Source: Kolteria novifilia (lineage in GTDB: Bacteria; Planctomycetota; Planctomycetia; Kolteriales; Kolteriaceae). Taken from it: a stretch of 64,000 nt of DNA. The translations under genes were made by a program, and so were the position numbers. Location: assembly GCA_007748055.1 (NCBI GenBank), contig CP036279.1, forward strand, positions 3,472,001 through 3,536,000, written 5' to 3'. This document shows positions 52,883 through 61,901 of this stretch, in pieces; position 1 is the first letter of the stretch, and every line of letters starts with the position of its first letter. The notes under the pieces were generated by a model. It was not told the DNA's origin. It made no database searches and was given only the letters and a program-made list of their open reading frames with translations.

Positions 52883-53577
52883 CAGCGAACACTCCTTTGC
52901 AGAGCCGTGAACAGTCGTTGCTCGTCGAGGACGCCAACGTCGCGATCGTCCCAGGGAACCACGGTGCGGGTGAAGGTGTCGCCCGTCTTCGCGACGGTCA
53001 CGGGGACCGCTTTGCGCTGCGACTTCGGGAACCGGCGCACGCCATGAACCTCGTCGACGGGAAAGGCCCAGCGGTCGCCGTCGCGTTCGATCACCACCAG
53101 TCTCCGGTAGACCCGACGACCCTCCTCTTCGGTCACGCTCTGGTCGGAGTTCTCGTCGCTCTGTTCGAGAAGTCCGTGCAGTGAGACGTAGAGTTCGAGC
53201 TCGCCGTTGACATTGACAAGGCCTTTGAAGACCTTGTTGGTCCGGTGAGGGAGCCGATGCGTCGGTCGTAGTTCGGAGACCTCGCGAAAGAGGTGGGTCT
53301 CGAGCGCCAGCCACTGATCGGCGACGCGAAAGATCACGACCGAGAGGTCGTCCTCGGTCCTGGGGCTCTCCTTCTTGGAGAGCAACTCGGTCCACGTTTC
53401 GCGGTATCCCGAGGGAGGTTCGCGGTCGAGAAGGTGACGCCCGGCGGTGGCGAAGACGGGACAGTTTCGGCAATGAGTGACCTTGAGTAACTCCGGGCAA
53501 CTGCCGTCGCCGGCGACGCCGATCGTGTTCCAGCAATCGACCGCTTCGTCGGTCTCTTCGAGTACGACCAGTGTCAT
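52882..53577 (-). CDS. CheW coupling protein with N-terminal Cys cluster, WspD-like
   Basis: A 231-residue coupling protein. The N-terminal DCWNTIGVAGDGSCPEL...HCRNCPVF (Cys at residues 15, 27, 36 and 39) is characteristic of the WspD branch. It is followed by a CheW domain (VVIFRVADQWLALETHLFRE, LPHRTNKVFKGLVNVNGELE, DRWAFPVDEVHGV). It scaffolds receptors and CheA. Its stop overlaps the CheA start at TGATG and its start (53577) is a 4-bp overlap with the CheR-TPR stop. Confidence 0.92.
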   Translation of the reverse strand: MTLVVLEETDEAVDCWNTIGVAGDGSCPELLKVTHCRNCPVFATAGRHLLDREPPSGYRETWTELLSKKESPRTEDDLSVVIFRVADQWLALETHLFREVSELRPTHRLPHRTNKVFKGLVNVNGELELYVSLHGLLEQSDENSDQSVTEEEGRRVYRRLVVIERDGDRWAFPVDEVHGVRRFPKSQRKAVPVTVAKTGDTFTRTVVPWDDRDVGVLDEQRLFTALQRSVR

Positions 53578-54848
53578 GGCTGTTCGCTCGCTTTCCTCAG
53601 TTCGTTCCTCTCGCGCTCGGCCCGCTCTCGTAGTTCACGGGCGACATCGAGATCGCCCCTCCGGTCCGCCAGGAGAGCGAGATTGACGATCGCTTCGTAG
53701 TGGTGTTCGTTTAGGATCACCGCCTGTTGAAACGACGCTTCCGCGAGATCGTCGCAGTCGAGAGCGGTCCGCAGGATCCCAAGCAGATAGTGCGCGTCGG
53801 CATCTCGAGGGGCTTGGAAAAGATACTTCTCGCAAGCGGCCACGGCTTGGGGAATCTCGCCGGCGTTGGCCAATTGTTCGGCCTCGGCCAGTCCGCGTCC
53901 ATTTCGAGGAGGCGAACTCGAACTGGGGGGACTCGGCGTTGGGCCGGGTACTTGCCTCAATGTGGATGCTTTGGATGTCGTCGTCAATTGTCGCCAAGCC
54001 GCGCGCGATCGCGTGGTGGACGATGGAACCGGGCGGCGTGCTGGTGTCGACTGGCTAGGCTTGGGCGATCCCAATTGATGGACGAACGCGGCGGCTCCGC
54101 GACACGAGAAGTGTTGGCCGGGGCTGGGGTCGGCGTGACCGACGAAGAGAAGACCGTCGGCACGCATCAGGCTCGACAAGGTGGTCAAGGCGCGCCGTTT
54201 GGCCTCCGGGACGAGATAGATCAACAGATTTCGGCAGAAGATGACGTCGTAGGGTCCATGAATCCCAGGGAGTTGCTCGCCCAGGAGGTTCGCCCGTTGA
54301 AAGCGAACGCGCTGCCGCACGTTCTCCGCGAGCTGGTAGCGATCTCCTTGGCGCTGGAAATAGCGGTCCCGAAAAGAGAGATCCTCGCCGCGAAAGGACA
54401 TCGCGCCGTAGCGACCCTCTCGCGCCCGAGCGAGCGCCGCTTGGCACAAGTCGATGGCATCAATCGCGAAGAGTTCGTGAGGAATCCCCGCTTCCATGAT
54501 CGTCATCGCCAGGGAGTAGGGTTCCTCGCCCGAGGCACAGCCAACACTGAGAAGCCGCAAGGTCGCGTGAGGATGGGTCGGGTGCCATTCGTAGGTGAGA
54601 TAGTGCCGCAGGTGCCGAAAGGGTTCGACATCGCGAAAGAACCACGATTCGGGGACCAGGAGGCGTTCGACCAGTTGATCGAACTCTTCATCATCGTCGG
54701 CGACGCGCCGCGCGTAGTGGATGATCGAGTCGTCTCCGGTCGCGCGGCGACGTTCCTCGACGGCGCGCTCGACGCTCCGCACGCCGATCGATTCGACGTT
54801 GAGTCCGATCACGCCGGTCAGTCGGTCGAGGATGAATGCGAGTCCCAT
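53574..54848 (-). CDS. CheR methyltransferase with C-terminal TPR repeats, WspC-like
   Basis: A 424-residue protein. The CheR domain has an N-terminal helical bundle and the AdoMet-binding region LRLLSVGCASGEEPYSLAM (GCASGEEPYS is the CheR signature), then FFRDVEPFRHL before it and DVIFCRNLLIYL after it. The last 150 residues are low complexity and then TPR-like (AEQLANAGEIPQAVAACEKY, AHYLLGILRTALDCDDLAEA). This CheR-TPR fusion is the WspC layout. It methylates receptor glutamates. It overlaps the upstream CheW gene by 31 bp, so a downstream start is possible. Confidence 0.93.
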   Translation of the reverse strand: MGLAFILDRLTGVIGLNVESIGVRSVERAVEERRRATGDDSIIHYARRVADDDEEFDQLVERLLVPESWFFRDVEPFRHLRHYLTYEWHPTHPHATLRLLSVGCASGEEPYSLAMTIMEAGIPHELFAIDAIDLCQAALARAREGRYGAMSFRGEDLSFRDRYFQRQGDRYQLAENVRQRVRFQRANLLGEQLPGIHGPYDVIFCRNLLIYLVPEAKRRALTTLSSLMRADGLLFVGHADPSPGQHFSCRGAAAFVHQLGSPKPSQSTPARRPVPSSTTRSRAAWRQLTTTSKASTLRQVPGPTPSPPSSSSPPRNGRGLAEAEQLANAGEIPQAVAACEKYLFQAPRDADAHYLLGILRTALDCDDLAEASFQQAVILNEHHYEAIVNLALLADRRGDLDVARELRERAERERNELRKASEQP

Positions 54849-55312
54849 GCCTCATGCTCCATGGCACCGGTGATCAGCTCGTTGGCCACGAGTCCGGCGA
54901 CGAGTCGTTCGCCGTTGACAAAGCGAATCATCCCTTCGGGCGTCGGCAACAACGCATCGAGAAAGGGCGCGTTGTCGAGTCGCATCCCGACGTCCCTCAG
55001 GTCGGCCGCGTCGTAGTGCAGGGTGTCGGTGACCCGTTCGGCGACGATCCCGCAGCGCCGCGTCGGCTCGTGACCTCCTTGGGTCGTCATCACGATGATT
55101 CGCGTGCTGAGGCGTCGATGGCTCGGCCGGTCGCGCAACAGCGTTCCGAAGTCGATCACGGGCAGAATTCGCTCGCGATAGCGAAAGAGTCCGATGACGT
55201 GAGCCGGCGCGTCGGCGATCGGCGTCAAGTCGACCATCGGAGCGACCTCGATGACCGAGATGGTGTCGAGGGCGAAGCGGTCGTCGCCGATGGAGAAGAG
55301 AAGAGCGAGCAT
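54818..55312 (-). CDS. CheW coupling protein, WspB-like
   Basis: A 164-residue single CheW domain: LALLFSIGDDRFALDTISVIE, cut here to its core IGDDRFALDTISVIEVAPMV, then IGLFRYRERILPVIDFGTLL and GIVAERVTDTLHYD. It couples the receptors to CheA and is smaller than the WspD-like partner. ATG 55312 is used; the frame is open into the receptor gene. It lies between the second receptor (stop 55320) and CheR-TPR, so these genes are tightly packed. Confidence 0.9.
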   Translation of the reverse strand: MLALLFSIGDDRFALDTISVIEVAPMVDLTPIADAPAHVIGLFRYRERILPVIDFGTLLRDRPSHRRLSTRIIVMTTQGGHEPTRRCGIVAERVTDTLHYDAADLRDVGMRLDNAPFLDALLPTPEGMIRFVNGERLVAGLVANELITGAMEHEAWDSHSSSTD

Positions 55313-55319
55313 GTCGTGA

Positions 55320-57032
55320 TCACTCCACGCGAAAACGGTCGACTTCGTGACGGAGTTCCTCGACGCCGCCGCGCAATGATTGGGTCGCGCCATTGAGGTG
55401 CTCGACCGATTCAGCCGCGGCCCGCGCTCCGTCGGTGAGCTTGATCATCGCCTCGCTGATCTGCCGCGCCCCGAGCGACTGCGCCCGCATCCCCTCGTTG
55501 ACCGAATCGAACCGCGGTGTCATGGCGCGGACACTCTCGATGATCTCGATCAAGTGACTTCCGATGGTGCCGACTTCCGCGACGCCACCACGGACCTCGT
55601 CGGCGAAGCGATCCATTTCCTGGACGCCGGCGGTGACCGCCGCGTGCATTTCGTCGACCATGTGCTCGATCTCAAACATCGACGTCGCGCTTTGGTCGGC
55701 GAGGCGACGAATCTCTTGGGCGACGACGGCGAACCCGGTGCCGAACTCTCCCGCCTTCTCGGCCTCGATCGCCGCGTTGACCGAGAGGAGGTTGGTCTGA
55801 TCGGCGACTTTGTTGATTGTCGTGACGACGAGATTGATATCGCCCGCCTTCTCGCGGATCACTGAGAGCTTGCCGCGAATCGACGAGGTCGCGTCCGCGA
55901 GCTGCTTCATCGTCGCCTCCATGCCTTCGAGGCTGGTCCGACCCGATTCGGCTAGCTCGGTGGCGTTGGCCGAGACGCTCGCGACGTCCTCCATCGTCCC
56001 GACCAACTCCTGACTGGTCGCCGAGATCTCCTTGACGGCGGTCGCGATCTGGCTGGTCGACGCGCCGAAGTCCATGATCGTTCGTTCCTGCTGGTTGGAG
56101 GTCGACACGATGTTCTCGGAGGTGGTCGACATCTCGCCGATCGCGCGTCGAAGCCCTTGGAGAAGCAAGAGGATCGCGCGCGTCATCTTGTCGGCGGCTC
56201 GAATCGCTTCGGCGGCGTCGTGATCCCAAGGTCGCCCGCGATCGGCCGGGGAACCGTTCTCACTTGGCCTTCGGGCGAGGACGTGTCCGCGCGCGGCGAC
56301 GAGATCGCCATCGCCCACGCTTTGCTGAATGTCGGCGAGCTGGCGTAGCGGAGCCGAGAAACTCCACGCCAGTCCGCGCGCGGCGACGAGTCCGAGAACT
56401 AAAAGGATGAAGGACGCGACAAACATGCCGCCAATGAGGTACTGGCTTGACATCGCTATCGGTGGCGAGCCCGCTTCATGCTGTTCGGCGAAGGCGACGA
56501 TGATCCAATCCCACGGGGCGAAGTAAACCGCCGAGGCGACCATCGCGGAGGAGGTCCCTTGGTCCGATGGCGAAACCGCAAAGGAGATCGGGGGTGTCGT
56601 CGATCCGCGCGCGTCGATCGCGGTGCTGGAGAGCCGATTGAGAATTTCCTTACCCTTGGTCCCTTGCGGCAAGAATCCACGCTCGGCGAGAAGCTGGACC
56701 GGATCGACCCTGGCCGCCGCTCCCTTGCTGTCGTCGTTGGGAATGATCATGTACGCGGTCTGGCGTCCGACCACCGGGCGGGTGATCGCGGTACGAAGAA
56801 TGCCGCTTCCCCCGCGCGAGACGCCCGCTTGGCTGGCAGATTTGCAGACGAGGGAGACTCCCGTGGCGACGCCCTCGACTTCCGCCTTCGCGTTGGCGCC
56901 CCAGTGCTGGGCGATGGTCTGGCGGACTTGTCCCGCCTCCCAAAGCAACGCCATCAAGGCCAGCGCCGATGGAACCAGCACGGCCAACGCGACGAGGATC
57001 AGGAGTCGTTGTTTCGACGAAATGGCGACCAT
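55320..57032 (-). CDS. Methyl-accepting chemotaxis protein 1 (WspA-like)
   Basis: A 570-residue receptor. Membrane helix 1 is about residues 9-30; a periplasmic part of about 175 residues, probably an sCache domain (ends FAPWDWIIVAFAEQHEA), is followed by helix 2 at about 203-230 and a linker resembling HAMP. The signalling domain (from about 290) has the conserved hairpin VADQTNLLSVNAAIEAEKAGE and VAQEIRRLADQSATSM. Its ligand is unknown. A gap of about 266 bp separates it from the second receptor; both are in the same orientation. Confidence 0.93.
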   Translation of the reverse strand: MVAISSKQRLLILVALAVLVPSALALMALLWEAGQVRQTIAQHWGANAKAEVEGVATGVSLVCKSASQAGVSRGGSGILRTAITRPVVGRQTAYMIIPNDDSKGAAARVDPVQLLAERGFLPQGTKGKEILNRLSSTAIDARGSTTPPISFAVSPSDQGTSSAMVASAVYFAPWDWIIVAFAEQHEAGSPPIAMSSQYLIGGMFVASFILLVLGLVAARGLAWSFSAPLRQLADIQQSVGDGDLVAARGHVLARRPSENGSPADRGRPWDHDAAEAIRAADKMTRAILLLLQGLRRAIGEMSTTSENIVSTSNQQERTIMDFGASTSQIATAVKEISATSQELVGTMEDVASVSANATELAESGRTSLEGMEATMKQLADATSSIRGKLSVIREKAGDINLVVTTINKVADQTNLLSVNAAIEAEKAGEFGTGFAVVAQEIRRLADQSATSMFEIEHMVDEMHAAVTAGVQEMDRFADEVRGGVAEVGTIGSHLIEIIESVRAMTPRFDSVNEGMRAQSLGARQISEAMIKLTDGARAAAESVEHLNGATQSLRGGVEELRHEVDRFRVE

Positions 57033-57298
57033 GGGCTCATGAGGTGGTAGGGTGTCGGGATGCTCCCCGTCGGCGGGACATTCCCGGACGAGAGTTAGTC
57101 ACAATTCGTTCGCGCGATGGGAAACTCGGTCGCCCGGGCCCACCCTCATCCACTCTACGCCCTAACGTTTGATCGAGAAACAAGAAGTAGCGGACTTCAA
57201 CGTTTCCGAGGATCTTTCGCGACCTGTGAAGGGAGAATCACCAAGTATCCGGATTGTGCCGAGCATGCCGACGACACGGGCGGAGGGGAACGTAGGGG
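57033..57298. other. Gap between the two MCP genes
   Basis: About 266 bp on the minus-strand operon. No ORF or clear hairpin was found. Because of its size an internal promoter for the downstream genes is possible. Confidence 0.35.
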
Positions 57299-59434
57299 TC
57301 ATTTGGCGCCGACTTGCTCGAGGACGCTGGAGTCTTGGCCCTTTGTGCTCGGACGCGTCGATGGTGATCTCGGCTGGTCGCTTGACTCCTCGTCCTGCGG
57401 TAGATCCTCGACCGACACCTTGAACCGAGAGACCTCCTCGTTGAGACCACGCACCGCGTCCCGTAGGTCCTCGTTGGCACTGAGAAATTCGTCGATGGCC
57501 AAATTGGAACGCTGAGCGCTGTCGTTGAGGTGCTGCATCGCGTCGCGGATCTGTCTCGCCCCGAGCGATTGGGAACGCATCCCTTCGTTGACTTGAGCGA
57601 AACGTCCGGTCAGTTCCTGGATCGGTTCGATGATCTTGCCGAGTTGGCCGGCGATGGCGTCGACTTCGCGGACGCTGGCGCTGACGTCATCGCGAAAACG
57701 ATCCATCTCGTGTGCGCCCTCGGCGACCGCCGATTGCATGTCCTTGACCATGCGTTCGATGTCGAGGGTCGACACCGCGGTTTGGTCGGCCAAGCGGCGA
57801 ATCTCCCGAGCGACCACCCGGAATCCCTTTCCCGCCTCGCCCGCTTTCTCGGCCTCGATGGTCGCGTTGACCGAGAGGAGGTTCGTTTGATCGGCGACCG
57901 TCGAGATGGTCGTGACGACCGACGTGATTCCCGCGGCTTTGTCGTTGATGGTGGCGAGACGCTCAGTGAACGCTTGAGTCGTCTCGCGCAACTGGTTCAT
58001 CTGGGCCTCCATCTCCGAGAGGCTGCTGCGACCGGCGACGGCAACCTTGGACGTGTTGTTGGCGACTTGGTTCACTTCCGTCACGGAACCGAGGAGTTCC
58101 TCGCTCGTGGCCGAAATCTGGTGGGCGGCGGCGGAGATCTCGGCGGTCGACGTCCCGAACTCCCGCACCGTTTCCTCTTGATGGTGGGCCACCGTCTGGG
58201 TCCGCTTCGAGACCGACGTCAACAGGCGACTTGAAACCTTTACGCGCCCGATCAGCGAGTTGAGGTTCGCGGCCATGCGGTTGATCGCCGTGAGCAGACG
58301 TCCCGCTTCGTCCCGCGATTGGACGTCGGCAGTCGCCGTCAGATCGCCCGCGGCGACCCGCTCGGCCAAGTGAACCGCGGCTTGCATCGGACGAGAGATC
58401 GAACGCGCGACCATCAACGCCAGGAAGAAGACCGGAAAGAGGGTCGCCACCCCGATCATGATCATCGCGTCGCGCTGGTGGGCGATTAGGGTGAACGCCT
58501 CGGCATGGTCGAGTTTGACCACCATGCCCCAGCGAAAGGATGGAAGGTAGGACCAGACCGCGATTCCCTCGATGCCGCGGTAATCCTCATTCAGACCGAA
58601 CCCTTTTTCGCCCCTGACCGCCGCTTGCAGGCGTGCCATCTTGTCGCTTCCCATGCGCGCTCGCGTGTTGAAGGCGATGTCCTCGGCATTGCGGACGGGG
58701 GCGACGATCACCACATCGTCTCCTTCCAGGGAACCGACGACCGTCTCGCCGGTGGCGCCCAGTCCGGTGTAGTCGTTGAGGACGCCATAGATCTCCTTGT
58801 TGCTGATCTGCATCGCCAAGACGCCGACGAGTCGTCCTTCGTCGTCGATGACCGGTCCCGCGACGAACGCGGCGGGATCGTCGATTCCTGGGTAGATCTC
58901 GAAGTTGCTGATGTCGGTCTGAAGAAGAGCGCGTGCCCGATCGAAGACCTCCGAGAGCTCAGTCCCCTCGAGCGCGCCGGCGTTCATCGACAGGCCCCGA
59001 AGGGGGCTGTCCCGCGTCGTCATGAGGACCTTCCCCTCGGGGGAGACCAGTAGCACGTCGGCGAACTGGAAGGTGTCCCCGTAGTACTCGAAGTAGGGCG
59101 TGTAGCGTTTGATGACCTCATTGAACTCTGGACTCTCGAAACCGGAGGCGTTGGTGGCCTTGACGAGTTCCTCGAACGCCGCGACCGCGTAGGGGTTTCG
59201 GGTCTGGGCGCTGGTGCTCTCGATCTTCTCGCGGGCGTAGTTTTCGATCTGTGCCGCCTTGCTCGCGGAGATTGCGATGAGGTTGTCGCGAATCGTTCCT
59301 TCGAGCGACCGCGTCGTGATCGCGTCGATGAAGAGAATGATGATCGTGATGGAGACGACTTGAATGACGAGGAACCAAAACGCCAATCGGGTCGCGATGT
59401 TGGGACGGCGAAGTGCGGAAATGTGGAAGGCCAT
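57299..59434 (-). CDS. Methyl-accepting chemotaxis protein 2 (dCache receptor)
   Basis: A 711-residue receptor. After membrane helix 1 (residues about 15-40) is a long periplasmic region of about 290 residues with the dCache signatures DVLLVSPEGKVLMTTRDSPL, FVAGPVIDDEGRLVGVLAMQ and, before helix 2, SYLPSFRWGMVVKLDHAEAF. Then come helix 2 (about 312-335), a HAMP (ISRPMQAAVHLAERVAAGDL) and the signalling domain with VADQTNLLSVNATIEAEKAGE, cut here to TNLLSVNATIEAEKAGE. ATG 59434 is favoured; the frame is open to 59488. It is the second gene of the operon and likely the receptor for the protein encoded just upstream. Confidence 0.93.
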   Translation of the reverse strand: MAFHISALRRPNIATRLAFWFLVIQVVSITIIILFIDAITTRSLEGTIRDNLIAISASKAAQIENYAREKIESTSAQTRNPYAVAAFEELVKATNASGFESPEFNEVIKRYTPYFEYYGDTFQFADVLLVSPEGKVLMTTRDSPLRGLSMNAGALEGTELSEVFDRARALLQTDISNFEIYPGIDDPAAFVAGPVIDDEGRLVGVLAMQISNKEIYGVLNDYTGLGATGETVVGSLEGDDVVIVAPVRNAEDIAFNTRARMGSDKMARLQAAVRGEKGFGLNEDYRGIEGIAVWSYLPSFRWGMVVKLDHAEAFTLIAHQRDAMIMIGVATLFPVFFLALMVARSISRPMQAAVHLAERVAAGDLTATADVQSRDEAGRLLTAINRMAANLNSLIGRVKVSSRLLTSVSKRTQTVAHHQEETVREFGTSTAEISAAAHQISATSEELLGSVTEVNQVANNTSKVAVAGRSSLSEMEAQMNQLRETTQAFTERLATINDKAAGITSVVTTISTVADQTNLLSVNATIEAEKAGEAGKGFRVVAREIRRLADQTAVSTLDIERMVKDMQSAVAEGAHEMDRFRDDVSASVREVDAIAGQLGKIIEPIQELTGRFAQVNEGMRSQSLGARQIRDAMQHLNDSAQRSNLAIDEFLSANEDLRDAVRGLNEEVSRFKVSVEDLPQDEESSDQPRSPSTRPSTKGQDSSVLEQVGAK

Positions 59435-59535
59435 AGTCAACCTGTTGTCTCTTCGCGTCGTGGTATGATCGACACTTCGAATACCCACTCAGCGGGCGGG
59501 GGAGGTGCTCGGGATCGACCTTCCCTGAACGAGAG

Positions 59536-60789
59536 TCACTTTCCTCCGGGGTTGGCCCACTGGCCTCCCCACTTCTCGTGGAGTCCCTCGACAAACGCGT
59601 CCCACTCGGCAATCGATCGCGTCACCGGGTAGGGGACCGGCCGAATTGGCTTAGGGGACTGATAGACCACCTCGATCGATCCGTCGGGCTCGATTTGGCC
59701 GATGCAGATGATCTTCCATGTGTGCTGGGTCGTCGAGTCGATGGAGACGACTCCTTCGGGCGAATTGAAACTTTGCCGGAGGATTGCTCGACGGACTTCG
59801 TCCGTGTCGTCCGACTCCGCGTCGGCGACCGCTTGGGCCCAGAGGTAGACGCTGAAGTACGCCGCCTCGATCACGTCGCTGGTGACCCGGTCTTGACCGT
59901 AGCGTTCCCTGAACCGTTTGATGAACTCGCGGTTCTCGTCGCGGTCGATTCCCTGAAGGTAGTTCCACGCGACGTAGTTGCCCGCCATCGATTCGACGGG
60001 CAAAACCCGCAGTTCGTCCTCGGCGATGCTCATCGAGACCACCGGGCTGGTTTTCGGATCGACTCCCGCGGCGCGGAGTTTCGTGTAAAACGCCAAGTTG
60101 CTATCACCGACGACGGTACTGAGCACGACGGCGGGTTTGGTATCGCGGATCTTTCGCACGATCGCGTCGACATTGGTCGAACCGAGCAGGAGGTACTCCT
60201 CGCCGACAACCTCTCCGCCGATCGCCTTGATCTGGTCCTTCGCGATCTCGTTGACCGAGTGGGGCCAAATGTAGTCCGAACCGACCAGAAAAAAGGTCTT
60301 GCCCAGGTTGTCGAAGCTCCAGCGGACCGCCGGCGTGATTTGCTGATTGGGTGCGGCGCCGGTGTAGACGATGTTCTTCGACTGCTCGAGACCCTCGTAG
60401 GCCATCGGGTAGATGAGCAGGTGGTCGTGCTTTTCCACCACCGGCTTGACGGTCTTGCGGCTCGCGGAGGTCCAGCAACCGAAAATGGTACAGACGCCAT
60501 CTTCGGTGATCAGTTCCTCCGCCCGCTCGGCGTAGGTGGGCCAGTCGGATTCGCCATCCTTGATGGACCACTCGATCGGACGTCCGAGAATCCCTCCCTG
60601 TCGATTGATTTCCTCGAGCGCCATCACCTCGGCATCGATCATCGACGCCTCGCTGATCGCCATCGTTCCGGTCTTGGAGTGCAGGATACCCACCTTGATC
60701 GGTGCCTGTTCCTCGGTGGGAGGACGCAAGGCGAAGACACCGACGCCGGCGACGAAGAGGGCCGTGACTAGCAGGATGATCCAGCGCAT
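59536..60789 (-). CDS. UrtA/AmiC-like periplasmic substrate-binding protein
   Basis: A 417-residue periplasmic binding protein of the branched-chain amino acid/amide/urea family. N-terminal membrane anchor or signal is residues 1-20. Family blocks: IKVGILHSKTGTMAISEAS, ALEEINRQGGILGRPIEW, TIFGCWTSASRKTVKPVVEK, HDHLLIYPMAYEGLEQSKNI and VYTGAAPNQQITPAVRW. In UrtA these residues bind urea or short-chain amides. The permease and ATPase genes of such a transporter are absent in the window; instead it lies right before the MCP genes, so it may present its ligand to a receptor (inference). It is the probable first gene of the operon. Confidence 0.85.
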   Translation of the reverse strand: MRWIILLVTALFVAGVGVFALRPPTEEQAPIKVGILHSKTGTMAISEASMIDAEVMALEEINRQGGILGRPIEWSIKDGESDWPTYAERAEELITEDGVCTIFGCWTSASRKTVKPVVEKHDHLLIYPMAYEGLEQSKNIVYTGAAPNQQITPAVRWSFDNLGKTFFLVGSDYIWPHSVNEIAKDQIKAIGGEVVGEEYLLLGSTNVDAIVRKIRDTKPAVVLSTVVGDSNLAFYTKLRAAGVDPKTSPVVSMSIAEDELRVLPVESMAGNYVAWNYLQGIDRDENREFIKRFRERYGQDRVTSDVIEAAYFSVYLWAQAVADAESDDTDEVRRAILRQSFNSPEGVVSIDSTTQHTWKIICIGQIEPDGSIEVVYQSPKPIRPVPYPVTRSIAEWDAFVEGLHEKWGGQWANPGGK

Positions 60790-61385
60790 CGACGAATCTT
60801 TCGGGTCCGCGAGGTAAACGAGGCAAACCGTATCGAATGCTCATGGTAGCACGTGAACGGAAGGAAGGGAGAGCGAATGGATGGGGGGATGCTCGTTCGG
60901 TGGGGGAATCTCTCGCACAATCGAGAGAATCGGAATGACGGTCGCGATCGAGAAGGAGGACTCCAAGGACACGAAGGGGGAGAATCCTCCGTGCCCTGGA
61001 GGTGCAAGGTCACACGAGACGATTTCCACGAGTCCGTGGAAACTGGGCCGACTGGAGCTTATTTAGGTATCGGGGATGCGGGAATTCCTCCTTGAGCGGA
61101 ATTGAACCGCTCCGTCATTCCAAGTGGGGATGCCGTCGGCACACCTCTCCGCAAGCGGGCTGCTACATCAACCGACTGTCAGGCACCTAGTCGGCCTGTG
61201 CTCCGTCCGGATGAACGGCGGGTGGGCCACGAAATCTGTCACGAGGTGCGCTTTCGATGTGACCGATCGCCAAGTCGCGGTATTTGTTCTTGGGGAAGAG
61301 ACATCGAGCTTCCTGGATGAGAGGATCCAGGGAAGCAGGGAAACGCTTCGCTCTCCTGACGTGTGAAGGAATCCATTGCCCGCCG
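60790..61385. other. Divergent promoter region between the Che-like operon and the sigma-factor operon
   Basis: About 596 bp between divergent operons. No gene is supported: the ORFs at 60853-61095 and upstream of 61386 have no protein features. A short inverted pair GAGCGG / CCGCTC occurs near 61094-61112. Both operons presumably have promoters here. Confidence 0.4.
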
Positions 61386-61901
61386 ATGGAAGTGAACGAT
61401 CAAGGCGAACGATTCATCCACTACCTCACCGAGGGGCAGGGAGGACTCTACGCCTATCTCGTCTCGTTGCTCGGCGATCTCCACGAGGCGCACAACGTTC
61501 TTCAAGAGACGAACTTGGTCCTCTGGCGAAAGGCCGGCGAATTCGAAGAGGGAACCGACTTCGGGGCTTGGTCGCGAAAGGTTGCGTATTTTCAGGTGCT
61601 CGCTCATTTGCGCGACCGCAAACGCGATCGCCACATTTTCGACGCGGACCTGATGAGCCAGATCGCCGAACGGCCCGATCCAAAGGGTGATCAGGAGCAG
61701 AGGCGACTGGCGCTTCGCCATTGTCTCGCCCAGCTTCCCGAAGAACATCGGAAACTGATCAACCTCCGCTATGCCGGCAATGGGTCCATCGAACGGATTG
61801 CCAACGCGGTGGGCAAGTCGCAAAGCGCCATCAAGATGTCCTTGCTGCGCGTCAGGCAGGCGCTGATGCGCTGCGTTGAAGGAAAGCTGGCCGAGACATG
61901 A
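61386..61901 (+). CDS. ECF-type sigma factor (RNA polymerase sigma-70 family)
   Basis: A 171-residue regulator of transcription. Region 2 (about residues 10-75) shows FIHYLTEGQGGLYAYLVSLL, HEAHNVLQETNLVLWRK and FGAWSRKVAYFQVLAHLRDR; region 4 (about 108-165) has LAQLPEEHRKLINLRYAGNG and GKSQSAIKMSLLRVRQALM. It resembles the planctomycete/verrucomicrobial ECF group found before FecR-like genes. ATG 61386 is used; the frame is open to 61284. The stop overlaps the start of the next gene (ATGA), so the products are translationally coupled. Confidence 0.92.
   Translation: MEVNDQGERFIHYLTEGQGGLYAYLVSLLGDLHEAHNVLQETNLVLWRKAGEFEEGTDFGAWSRKVAYFQVLAHLRDRKRDRHIFDADLMSQIAERPDPKGDQEQRRLALRHCLAQLPEEHRKLINLRYAGNGSIERIANAVGKSQSAIKMSLLRVRQALMRCVEGKLAET

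Noticed and set aside
52883-53536. Upstream extension of the CheA frame to 53536
   Set aside because: It overlaps the WspD-like CheW gene in another frame; that part of the translation is Arg-rich and unlike protein. Start set at 52882.
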